Source of the DNA: Antennarius striatus
Taxonomy: Eukaryota > Chordata > Actinopteri > Lophiiformes > Antennariidae
Assembly (NCBI RefSeq): GCF_040054535.1
Contig: NC_090792.1
Location: 8,765,991 to 8,829,990, forward strand
DNA: 64,000 nucleotides
Reading direction: 5' to 3'
Position 1 is the stretch's first letter, and every line of letters starts with the position of its first letter. Positions 53,825 to 64,000 of this stretch are shown here, one piece after another. The notes under the pieces were generated by a model that ran no database searches, was not told the DNA's origin, and saw only the letters and a program-made list of their open reading frames with translations. Made by a program: the position numbers and the translations under genes.

Positions 53825-54237
53825 GGAAGGCTTCAGAGGCAGACTGCAGTCCTGGATCAGTGGAACTTCAACATCTACATGACAAGCTAAAATGGTCTTT
53901 TAATGAAGATTAAAAAAGTTAAATTGAATTTATTTATTTTTTACTAAGGAGGGCTTAGCTGTTGCAAACAGAAACACCCCTTGGGATTGTGTCTTGATCC
54001 AGAAATTATCAAAACTTATATAATAATCAATTGTTTCCTGCCTGATAATTACCTGCAGAACATATAATGCACTGAAATAATAGAACTTGTACACATTTAT
54101 CAATCCAGTTTTATTGTAAATGCTTTTGAAAAATCCTTATTTATCAATTTTTATCTTGTATGAATGCCTTATTCATGACTGTCAGACAAGAGGTGTTTAT
54201 TTTTTCATCTATACAGTTGATAAAATGGTCATTGGTA

Positions 54238-54250
54238 TGTAAATAAATAA
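54238..54250 (+). terminator. zbtb8os: Poly(A) signal of zbtb8os
   Basis: Two overlapping AATAAA signals about 415 bp after the TGA stop, followed by a T-rich stretch. Confidence 0.6.
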
Positions 54251-56339
54251 ACCTCCCTTTAGAGTCATCTTTAGCCTTTTGGTCCTTCTGGAGGACAAAG
54301 CTCCAGAATTACACAAAAAAAAACCCCCATCATGACAGTCAACAGGAGTTTAACACAGAAACATTTCGAGAAACATCACACATCAACTCGTCTTCAAATT
54401 TGTTGGGCGTTACATCTGTTCACACATATACACTTCTTTAAATGTATGTAAAATATGAATTATAGTTGTTAAGTTTTTAAGATGGCCAATCAAAAAGTAG
54501 TGTTTGGCTTGAAGTGATGAACAGTGTTTGTACCAAGTTAACCCAGTCTAAAAGCCACTGGAAGCCATATGAAGCACACACAGATTTTATGATGAGTTTA
54601 TGACGTAAGAAATGGGCACATCAGAATTCGTCTCTTTGGGTAATGAAATGAAGGTTTGTGAAAACACTACTCTCTTAACTGCGACAGTAACTAAACTTGA
54701 ATTAAAGAGCTTGTCACATTGTTTTAGGGGTAGGTGTGAATGCCACACAACAGAGGAATCAGAATTTGTGTCACCTGCTTTTCCTTTTGGTGAAATATAT
54801 AGAAAAAAAGAAACATCGCACAGACAAAGAAAAATTCACTTCTATTAAAACATGTCGCTGAATCAAATATTGGGAGTACAGTACTGTAACCACTAAGAAC
54901 TTATTGATCAGACCATTAATGTTGAATGTGCTGTACATCATGAGACTTCATGATGTGCGTCTACGTACAGCATATAAAAATCTCAAACAAAACCAAAAGT
55001 TTGCCTCAGAGTGCAGCATATGTCGATTTTTGTTGTTTTTTTGTGATTCTTCTTTAAGAAGAAAATAGAAGAAAGTCACTTTAATAATCCGCATGGGGAA
55101 ATTTTCTTTACACTATTAACTATAGATGTTAAACATGCATACATGTGTATGGAGGCCCCTGAAACAACACACAGACACCAGGGGCCTGTAATCATGCAAA
55201 TTAGTACAGTGGAATGCAGAGTGAAGAGTGGCGACTTCAAGGTGTGCTCTGAATGAGTGGCTTTGTGGGGCGGACGGTGCCTTGCTCAAGGGCACCTTGG
55301 CGATGCTCGGGAGGTAAGCTGACACCTCACACTGCCAGCTCACACTCCAAGAGTTTTTGACCCACCAGGTCTCGAGCCGGCATCCTTAGGTCCCCTGTTC
55401 AGGACCTAGTGGACTGAGCTACTTCCACCACCAGTAGATCCTCTATTGTGTTAAGATAAAATGTGTCTCAGCTGTAAATCAAGGAGCCACAGACAAATAA
55501 TCTGGCCTGACAGTTATGTGTAACTAGAACAATGCAAAGTAGGCAGCTTTTTCAAAACTCTTGCATGTTACATGAAAGAGGTTGTTAATTTTTGGTCTTA
55601 CAGCCATTTTGTGGTATCCACCAAACAATCTAGGCCACACTTGAATCATTACCGCCCTTAATAACTGGAAACAAGGCATACAACTGAATGTAATACAATG
55701 ACTTGCATGGAAAACATTGCAGTCAGCAGTATTTACAGTAATATGAACAGATAAGTCAGTCAGCATCTTTTAGACTGACTTTGTCTAGGCAGACCAACTT
55801 CTAGGTTTAAATCCAGACCTGGGTCTTTATTGCCTGGGCTTCTACTCCGTGTCTCTGCTCCAGTTAGTCTCACAGTCAATCGACACCATGGCTTCTCAAT
55901 TACCTGTTGGTGTGATGGTCATTCTGTCTCTCCCTTCGATGAACTGACAACCTTTCCACCATGTATTCTGACATACAAAATAATCAAGAGACAAATCATT
56001 CCATAATCATACTAATGAAATATTTTCTTTTCTTAATTCTGGATTGGTTGATGACTCATTGTTTGCTGGGTGTTGTTCCAGGGTAGTTACCACAGTTAAC
56101 CCAAGTAAACCTGTGTGTTTCATGGTGAGGTTGTTGCATTCATTACCTATGAGACTGTGAAATCACAGTCCTGCAAACTTGCTTAGCTCATATGATGTTC
56201 AAAGCTGGGCGTAAATACAAATACAAGAAGAGGAGCTGTTGGTTCAAAAGGAGGTCATTTCGATGATTGTAACGATAAATATAGTTTTGTCACTACAATT
56301 TGTACGTACCTCAAAGGAGAGGTCAAATTAATTCCCCAC
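54251..56339. other. Intergenic region between zbtb8os and khdrbs1
   Basis: No exon or RNA gene recognised. It contains SINE copy B (55075-55430). The rest is AT-rich, single-copy-looking sequence with only short, unsupported ORFs. Confidence 0.5.
55075..55430 (-). mobile_element. tRNA-derived SINE, copy B
   Basis: Read on the minus strand: box A GTAGCTCAGTCCACTAGG, box B GGCTCGAGACC, body CCTTGAGCAAGGCACCGTCC and ACAGGCCCCTGGTGTCTGTG, tail CCCCATGCGGATTATTAAAG. Same layout as copies A and C. Confidence 0.82.
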
Positions 56340-56671
56340 AAGCCGATGTAAACAAGAGTTGGTCCTCTGCTTGGCGCGTTACGTGATGACGTCACCGACC
56401 ACGCCTCTGTTTTCTCGTCCCGTCACAAACGAACGCAGCTGCGCCATTCCCCCTTTGTCCATTCAGTCGAGCCGAACCACTCAGCACAAGGGTGCCGGAA
56501 GCCGTTAAATTGACTATTAGCGTCAGAGTCGGATAGCAGCTGTTATCTAAGGAGCGGGACTTTGGTGTAACGCACCACCGAGGTTCCATTTGTTGAAATT
56601 GGATAATTAGCTAGCAAGAGCATTTTGTTTAGTCCGTCGTAAAGGCGAGCCCTGCACAGTGAAAAATCAAA
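56340..56671 (+). promoter_or_regulatory. khdrbs1: khdrbs1 promoter with full CRE
   Basis: CpG-rich stretch before the khdrbs1 ATG. It contains a perfect palindromic cAMP-response element TGACGTCA at 56387-56394, with no TATA box nearby. The sequence to 56671 would include the 5' UTR. Confidence 0.6.
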
Positions 56672-59600
56672 ATGGAAGACACAAAGTATCTCCCGGAGCT
56701 TCTCGCTGAGAAAGACAGTCTGGATTCATCGTTCACACACGCTATGAAGCTCATTTCTGCAGGTAAATTTGACGACGGTGTTTGCATGTAGCCTTGCCGA
56801 GGCTAGCTAGCATCTAGCGAGCGGACGGCCCACGGAGGCCCGAACAATGGTTCCGCCAGCACGTGCTTGTTTGTGCGGCGGGCCTCTGGAAAAGGTGGAC
56901 TGGGGTTCATCGCCATCTATTTGAAGTAAAAGATCAACATTTCATGCATATGTTGTAATCGCTATGTTTAGTTGAATCAGACTATAGCTTTGATTTGAAT
57001 TGAGCCTTATTGTCAAGTAGACATTTGCATATACATTTAAATTCGGGTTACAGTTACCTGTGACACAGGTAGAAGGTAACACAAGCATTACCAAATGGCA
57101 CCATGTTCAGTTGGGTACATTGAGGACATAGAGGCTGTGGTTTGTCACACGTATGTATGAACTGATGGTGATGGTTTGGCAGTGATTTGTGGATTCCTCT
57201 GAACATCTACCTCGTTTGCAGAGATTGAGAGGATTCAGAAAGGAGAAGTCAAGAAGGAGCCAGAGAAGGAAACGTATCTGGATCTTTTTGCTACCAAGAA
57301 TCACAAACTGAAGGAGCGAGTGCTGATCCCCACAAAGCAGTACCCTAGAGTGAGTATTCATCGTCTGTCGCTGATCCTGAGAGAGGGGTTTGGGCAGTGT
57401 TTACTACGAAATGTGGCTAATCGGATGCCCAGTTTCATGAAGCAGTTTTTGCTGAGATTCAAAACGGAGACATGTCTCATCGAGTTCTCAGGTTGAAATT
57501 TCACTGCAGAAACCAGACTGCCCGACATACCGTTACTGCACCACAACTTCTGTTTTTTTTTCTACATCTGCCAGATCTCGCACCTTGTTACATTCCGCTT
57601 CAAAGCAGTAATGTATTGCGATTGTCAGTGTTTGTGTGTTTGCCTGTCCGTTTGTTGGTGTCTCCACCAAGTATCTTCTCAAACGTTGCTGATAGATGAA
57701 ACAAAAAGCACACAACTCGGGAGGCAAAGGGGATGAATGAGATGATGACCTTGAGAAAAGGAGGTCATGGTCAAATTTCAACTTTTGTACACTCAGGTAC
57801 CAGATAGGATAGAAAGACGAGGGAGAAGGCTAGTGTGAGTAAGACCGTAGATCAAAGTTAGTGCTTTGATCTACCTATGCACTAGCTTTTATCTATGGTC
57901 TTAGACTGGCCTTCTCCATATGCACTAGTCTACGCACTAGTTAGATCATGGGTCTTTTATTGAATGACCCTGACCTATGAAAGTAGGTCAGGATAAAATT
58001 TTATATTCAGGGGTGTCGCTCGATGTTGCAGTATGTGAATGCCTATTTCCTAGTTGATTTTGTTGTGCAGGGATTATTATGCAGTAGTTTAAAATGCAGT
58101 GTGGAAAAGAGGCTGCGTCACTGGTTGATATTTTTTTTATTCGACAGTCATAACTCTGAATGTCAGGACACGTTCTGCAAGAGCCTACGTCTTTCACTCG
58201 TAGGTAATCATATGATGCAGTCTCCGTACGTTTTATTTCTTACAGGTCAACTTTGTCGGTAAACTTTTGGGGCCTCAGGGCAGCACAATCAAGAGACTTC
58301 AGGAAGAGACTGGTGCCAAAATTTCAGTTTTGGGCAAAGGTTCCATGAGGGACAAGAATAAGGTTTGTTTAGAGGCAATGGTTTTGCCTAAAGAATTTCA
58401 AAGTATCCCTGCCAGATTTAATCTTTTGCTTTTCATTTATTTATAAGGAGGAAGAGCTAAGGAAAGGCGGTGAGGCCAAATATGCCCACCTGGCCATGGA
58501 ACTACATGTGTTCATTGAAGTGATGGCACCCATACCAGAAGCCTATTTGCGCATGGCTCATGCCATGGAGGAGGTCAAGAAGTTCCTTATCCCGGTAAGG
58601 ATGTAAAGAAACTTCTTACATTCCACTTGGAGAAGGCGGTAATGTGCTTCCAGTTCAACATTTGCATTCCCAATAAGTATGCAAGTTTTTTCTGTAAACT
58701 TCTATGTGCAACAGATGTAACTTTTTTTAAACTTGTCTTTAGGAACCCAATGAGCATGATCCATACATGGATCCTCACTTCCTGAATGGGTCTCAGGATG
58801 GGTCTGGCAGGGGGCGAGGCGGTCACCTGGGCCGGGGAAGAGGTGGACCACCTGGGGCTGGAGGACCAAGGTAAAGGCTTCATTTGCAATGACACTGATG
58901 TTTATCATGTGACGATTTGACTTTTGTATGTACTTGAACGTTCACATGACATTTTTTACAACTTGACCAAACTTTTACAGGGGGCGAGGGATGCCACGTG
59001 GGGGTCCTCGGGGAGCAATGCGCGGTGGAGCTCCACGGGGAGGACTGGGACGAGGTAGCGCTCCCAGGGGTGCACCGTCTGGTAGAGGTGGACCACCCTC
59101 TGCTCCCAGCAGAGGAGGAACAGCTCCTCGTTCCAGACCCCCTGCAGCTGGGACTCCAAGAATGCTTCCCTCTGCTGCCATGTCCCACCAGCAGGGTCCC
59201 GCAGGGTCACAGTCCAAAACTGATGGCTATGAGGACTATGTAAGTTTAAGTTATTCCATTTCACCCTCTTATATATATATAAATAAAACATATATGCAAG
59301 TGACTAACCACCAGTGTGTGCTAGAGTGGACTAACAATTTCTTAGGGGATTACTACAGTTGATTACATTTATATTTTACATTTACATTGCAAAGAACTTT
59401 CTCCCTCGGGGATTATTAAAGGATTCTGATTTACATGTCATGTTGTGTGCAATGTCAGTTCTTTTGTCACAACAGTTGTGACATACTTGCTATCGCCTAA
59501 CTGCTCATGTTTTCCTTCTAGGCTTCATATGACGAGTCGTATGCAGAGCCCGCCTATGAAGGATATGATAGTTACTATGGTCAGCAATCTGCCCCCACGT

Positions 59601-59947
59601 AAGTCAAACAAACTCTGGGTTACATTATGCATCTAAAACGTGTTCTGTCTATATTCAGTGTATAATTAATTACCACTAATTGCCACAGGGATACAGAATA
59701 CTATGACTATGGACATGGGGAGGCCCAGGAGACATCATATGAGGGTTATGGTAAGATAATGGAATTCTAACCCTTTTGTTTCACCATGTAATGTGCATAC
59801 CCACATTTTCCTCCTTGTTTGTGCTCTGTTGTTGTAGCTCAGGATGACTGGGACAACTCTTGGTCCAGCGCTGGGGGTGGAGGCAAAGCCCCAATGGCCA
59901 GGCAGGCAAAGGGAGCATACAGAGAGCATCCCTATGGAAGATTCTGA
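56672..59947 (+). CDS. khdrbs1: KH domain RNA-binding protein 1 (Sam68)
   Basis: Nine exons in phase: 56672-56762, 57222-57349, 58246-58362, 58448-58594, 58743-58870, 58981-59239, 59522-59598, 59689-59750, 59838-59947, giving 372 aa. The STAR domain has the Qua1 part ([20 protein letters not shown]), the KH domain ([20 protein letters not shown], with loop GPQG) and Qua2 ([14 protein letters not shown]). An RG-rich region (about residues 185-285), a Tyr-rich part ([18 protein letters not shown]) and the nuclear signal [13 protein letters not shown] follow. Sam68 binds U/A-rich RNA and controls splicing and signalling in the nucleus. Compared with mammals the proline-rich N-terminal ~95 residues are absent, so the protein starts like SLM proteins; khdrbs1 is preferred over khdrbs2/3 from the neighbours and the C-terminus. 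Intron 2 holds interspersed repeat C. Confidence 0.9.
57589..58000 (+). repeat. Interspersed repeat with terminal hairpin, copy C
   Basis: Starts TACATTCCGCTTCAAAGCAG then TAATGTATTG (decayed hairpin), followed by TGTCCGTTTGTTGGTGTCTC, GGCAAAGGGGATGAATGAGA, GACCTTGAGAAAAGGAGGTC and AGATAGGATAGAAAGACGAG. It ends with TGACCTATGAAAGTAGGTCAGG, as copy A does. Inserted in khdrbs1 intron 2. Confidence 0.75.
59290..59432 (+). repeat. SINE 3'-tail fragment in khdrbs1 intron 6
   Basis: GTGTGTGCTAGAGTGGACTA then ACAATTTCTTAGGGGATTA matches the tail of SINE copy A (GTGTGTGCTAGAGTGTGCTA then ACAATTTCT). It is followed by a second CCTCGGGGATTATTAAAGGA tail. No head is present. Confidence 0.6.
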
Positions 59948-62093
59948 ACGGCTACTGGTAGAGAGTTGCTGTTGCAACTGTCTCAGATTGTAACTCTCTA
60001 AACGTTTCAAAAGTAATTTCCCTCTCGTTTGCTCCTTTTTTATGGTTTATTTTGTTTTTTAAAAACTCGGTAGTTAAGTTTTGTTGGATGTAGCATAGAG
60101 CCGGAGTTGAAAGTGTTTTTGTTTTTTTATTATTATTAGAAGTGTTACTACCATTTAATGTTTCAGTTGTATAGTTGAGGTCATAGTGACATAAACCTGA
60201 CAAAGGAAAGTGACATTTAAGTGGTATTTCGTGGTTACCGTTCCAGTAAATTCTTCTTGAACAAAACAGCATTGTGGCGATAAACTCCTCTCACCTAGGC
60301 TGAATTTTAAAAGTCCCTCAAGACTGTACAAAATTATTCACTGTTTAACTAGAATAGAATTAATAGAATAGCCATCAAACTCAAATGCAACTCTGAGCTG
60401 TTTTGATTGCAATACAAATGTAGTTTTGTGTGAACCTCCAAAAATACTATTGAAATTTGACAAACATAAATGCTTCTATTTGACACCCTTTATAATTGGA
60501 AAAATTATGATTTGTCATATTACTAAAAAATAATCTCATATGACCAATTAAATCATGTAAAGCTTGAAGAATTAAGTCTTATTGATTGCAAGAAGCTACA
60601 GCCAACTCAATATCTTGTATATAACCTTAGATCAACTGTGTGTGCTTTAAGCCGTGTCGTCTCAAAATGCCTAATGCTTGTGTACCTTTGCCTAAATAGG
60701 ATTCTAAATACATCCAAAATGTTTTTCTGCAGTGCGTGTTTGAATAAAGTTTCTAGTTTCTTTTTAATCAATCTAAACTTGCTATTTTGCCTTTGTTGTA
60801 CCAAAGGAATGCCCTCATTTGTGAGAACAAGACACTTCTCACTGGTTTTCACCATGGTCTCATTGGTTTGCACCAACGTTGAACAATCTGTATGTATACA
60901 CGTTAGCGTGGCCACAAAAAAAGCAGTGTCTGACAATGAGCTTATCCCCACCTGTTTTCAAAAATACCCCAAATAACACATGTAATGTTTCCTTCAAAAA
61001 CAAATAAAGCTCATTTCTTGAAGTAATGTGCTGCCAAATACATACTTGACTTGATAGTGTTTGAATATGTATGTCATTAACCTGTAGTTAGTGCATCTAT
61101 TCAACCTCAAGAAAACAATGTATCTTCAGCCATTTGAAATAACTGAATTTCAACAGTATTTCAAATCAAGCTTGCAGGGATCTTACTTGACTTTGATGCA
61201 AAGTCATGCTGGCTGGTTTTTATAAAAGAAAAAAATCGCAGAGGAGAGGATTCTAAAAGCCAAAAGATCGCCACAAGAAGGTAAAACTAACCCCAACACT
61301 CATTTGTTAGATTTTTATTTTTGTATTGTTTTCTGTGCAAAACATCAAGTTATGCAATTCATCTTAAACATCAAAAAAATTGAAGTACAAAATTATGCTA
61401 TCTGTAGTTATTCCGAGCAAAAAAATGCGGTACAAAACAATCAGAAATGGTTGTGATGCAACTCTTGCTCAAATAAAACTTATAATTATTTAATTTCACG
61501 CAATACTTAACAATTTCCATTTTGAAATTTCTGTAGAATATAACGAAAATTACTTGTTGCACTCCAAGCGTTAAAACATCCCATTGGCGGATTAAAAAAA
61601 ACCTTCAGCTTGAGTTGCATGATATTTTATTTGTGTAAAATTCATGTTGCATGTGTGTTGTCCATTGTGCAAGCAGTGTGCCGGTGAGTACAAGAGCTCA
61701 TTCCTGTTTCTCCTCCTAGGTTCTTGGAGAACTATTGGCATAGTAGGGACACTGAACTCCATCTTGCCAGACATATCAGGTCAGTGGAAAAGATTGCAGA
61801 GTTGCAGTTGTCTGTAATTTTTCTCACAACAAAACTCGTCTCGACTTTTTTTAACAGGTCAAAGTTCTTGGAATGATCAGAGGATGTGAACGATCTGAGA
61901 ATAAGTGCTTTTGTCCCTCAAGGGATTTGTATGGTTTTAAAAACTTGTCATGCAAGTGTTTTCTTCAACCCTCAGAAAATGTTCTGTTGCTCGTCAAGAC
62001 TGTATTTTAGATATTTTCTGTCTCCCAATTTTTATACTTTTTTAACATGGTACATGACTTTGTTATGACAATAAAGTTTTTATTTAAACATAG
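59948..62093 (+). other. khdrbs1: khdrbs1 3' UTR and downstream signals
   Basis: No clear second gene. AATAAA signals at 60743-60748, 61003-61008 and 62070-62075 allow at least three 3' ends. Near the last, 61720-61780 is an exon-like block bounded by CTCCTAG| and |GTCAGT, and a further acceptor (TTTTAACAG) lies at about 61858. It might be a spliced 3' UTR or an alternative C-terminus. Confidence 0.45.
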
Positions 62094-62319
62094 TGGTTTT
62101 ATGTACTCTTTGACATGAATTGGGATTTGCCAGTTGAAATGACTTGGTGTCAAAATTATTTTGCCTCCTGTGTAACATCCCTTAAAAAGATTTGATTCAC
62201 AGGGCAATGTTAAAATGCTAAAAACCTCAATAGTAGAATATAAGTTTCTGTTTCTGCAGTGTATTAACATAAACGCCTGAAATTCCAAGATTTTCACTGC
62301 TAATGTCCCAAAAACACTT

Positions 62320-62745
62320 TGGCTCCAGGAGCATCAAGCCTTCTAAGACATGTTCTGTGGGTCAATGAAACAAAGCTATTTGGATCAGCAATCAGCCTGG
62401 AGGAGGCAGAATGAAGCTGATGGTAAGACCACCACCTACAGTAAAGCACGGCAGCGGCTCGGTGATATTTCGGGGCTTAACTGTTGGCCACTGAAGACTG
62501 GTGGACAGGCTATGTTGGGCTCCATCAGTTATCAGGAAATACTAGAAAATGTTTCACAATCCATAAGGAAGCGGAAGCTTGGGTGTTATTGGGCAATCTA
62601 AAAGGAAAATAATCTCACAGTACCTCAGTAATCCACCAGGTTTTGGTTTTAGAAAATGAAGACGTTTAACAGTTACTGTCACAGATGCCTAACCTGAATC
62701 CCACAGAAAGCTGTGTGGAGTCTGAAGGTTCTGAGTTGATTTGGT
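62320..62745 (+). mobile_element. Tc1-like transposase relic
   Basis: Broken frames read WVNETKLFGS, RPPPTVKHGSGSVI, YQEILENVSQSIRKRKLG and PNLNPTESC. These follow the order of a Tc1/mariner transposase catalytic domain (W-x-DETK, PTVKHGGGS, YQEIL, PxLNPIE). Frameshifts and stops throughout; no terminal repeats recognised. Confidence 0.65.
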
Positions 62746-63009
62746 TGTAGACATTTGTTATTCATGTATCGTACAAACAAAACATTTACAATGTGAACTG
62801 TCTAACCTCATGTTAATGAATATTTCAATGGATCGGTACTAAGGGCTTGAGCATGCTTTGGCAAGTGTGCATGTGTGGTCAGACTAGGCAAGCCTTCCAT
62901 TGTATAAAGTCCTGCCTTCCCGGGAGACGTGGTTTTTGGGTTTGTTCCAGATTTCGTGTGCACTACACTATACATTATATTGTCCGTAGAATCCCGGTAC
63001 TGTACATTC

Positions 63010-63300
63010 ATTCATTGTCAACCGCTTCATCTGTTGTGACGGGTTGCGGGGGGCTGGAGTCCATCCCATCTGACTTGGGGCGTGAGGCCAGTGCACTGCG
63101 GAGCCACATTTAGACACAGACAAGCCTGCACGTACACGTTCACTCCTAGGGGCAATTTGGAATGGCCAATTAACCTGAAGCGCATGTTTTTTGGAGGTGG
63201 GAGGAAACTGGAGAACCCGGAGGGAACTGCGACACGGGGAGAACATGCGACCCCGGAACCACCTTCCTGTGCAGCGACAGCACTACCCTCTGCGCCACCA
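63010..63300. repeat. LINE-tail-type interspersed repeat
   Basis: CATTCATTGTCAACCGCTTC, GGGGGCTGGAGTCCATCCCA, TTTTTTGGAGGTGGGAGGAA, CCCGGAGGGAACTGCGACAC and GGGGAGAACATGCGACC are the known blocks of a very common fish repeat. Same family as 53380-53625. Confidence 0.75.
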
Positions 63301-63547
63301 TGCCGCCCCAATACCTCATATCTGTAAAAGTCGGCATGTTGATTCTGCGGTTCTGTATTAAACGTAAATATCTGCAACCAGAAGGCACCTGCCTGCAGAC
63401 GCCGCTAACCCTAACCTTGAACCTCATCATGCCAGTGCCATCACCTTCGTCTTCCCAGGATTGTAAACTCATCTGTGGTGCTGCACGATATTTTAATTTT
63501 TTAAATGTTATTTTATATACTGATATGATCCCCGAAGAGAAATTAAG

Positions 63548-63875
63548 ATAATACTTCAAATGCATGCACAAATGTTAGTTTGTACAGGCCCCTGCAGCAC
63601 ATGCACACAAACACACACACAAGGGGGCCTGTAGGCATGCAGGGGGAGGAAGAGTTGCGGGCAGCCCCTTTGTCCCAAATGAGCAACTTGTAAAGGGGGG
63701 ACAGCACCTTGCTCAAGGGTGCCTCGGCAGTGCTCCAGAGGCAAGCTGACACCTCCCACTGTCGGCTCACATTCCGGGTGTTTTTTTTGGGTGGGAGCGG
63801 AAATCGAACCGCCTATCTTAGGAACATTGGACAACCCGCTCTACCGCTCGCTGTACCACTGAGCCACTGCCGATA
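63548..63875 (-). mobile_element. tRNA-derived SINE, copy C
   Basis: On the minus strand: box A-like AGTGGCTCAGTGGTACAGCG, box B GGTTCGATTTCC, body CCCTTGAGCAAGGTGCTGTC and CTACAGGCCCCCTTGTGTGT, and tail TCTCTTCGGGGATCATATCA. Its box B (GGTTCGATTTCC) is closer to a real tRNA than in copies A and B. Confidence 0.8.
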
Positions 63876-64000
63876 TTTGCTTTTAATAAAGTTCATATTC
63901 AGAACACATGCTCACATACATGTGTGGATCCAAAGATTGACAGAACTCCAAATGCATATTTTTTCATGTTCAAATAAATGTCGGCGAGAGCATTCTAAGT

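Overview
The window is nuclear DNA of a vertebrate, almost certainly a ray-finned (teleost) fish. All genes are split by GT-AG introns. The encoded proteins are recognisable vertebrate orthologues. The spaces between exons are full of simple repeats and teleost-style small transposons (TA-flanked MITE, hAT elements, tRNA-derived SINEs, LINE 3' tails, a Tc1-like relic). I do not name a species. Identifications are by eye from translated exons and remembered family sequences; no database search was run.

Layout from left to right. (1) 2280-7453, + strand: the last eleven coding exons of mfsd2a (lysophosphatidylcholine symporter); the N-terminal exons lie before the window. (2) 11696-14431, +: a complete eight-exon egg-coat gene of the ZP3 type with an acidic C-terminal tail and no membrane anchor. 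(3) 15528-33481, -: nhsl3 (KIAA1522), with a single 4.3-kb exon carrying a polyproline minisatellite, introns of 11.6 kb and about 9.5 kb, and two candidate first coding exons. It is tail-to-tail with the zp gene. (4) 44694-46294, +: sync (syncoilin), divergent from nhsl3. (5) 46902-50244, -: rbbp4 (RbAp48), tail-to-tail with sync. (6) 50519-53824, +: zbtb8os (archease), head-to-head with rbbp4 across 274 bp. (7) 56672-59947, +: khdrbs1 (Sam68), followed by a roughly 2.1-kb 3' UTR.

The block nhsl3-sync-rbbp4-zbtb8os keeps the order and relative orientations I recall for human 1p35 (KIAA1522-SYNC-RBBP4-ZBTB8OS). This supports orthology. khdrbs1 also belongs to that human region but sits immediately next door here and in the other relative orientation; mfsd2a (human 1p34) and the zp gene are additional neighbours. 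The genes do not form a pathway: they cover brain lipid transport, the egg coat, actin/lamellipodial scaffolding, muscle intermediate filaments, chromatin, tRNA ligation and RNA binding.

I found no new multi-gene system. The points most worth a second look are: a possible alternative first exon of nhsl3 in the same splice phase as the other; the coding minisatellite in nhsl3; an interspersed repeat in three copies with a terminal hairpin and TCAAGGTCA-type nuclear-receptor sites; the anchor-less ZP3-like protein with a basic cleavage-like site before an acidic tail; the compact rbbp4/zbtb8os promoter; and exon-like sequences in the khdrbs1 3' region.
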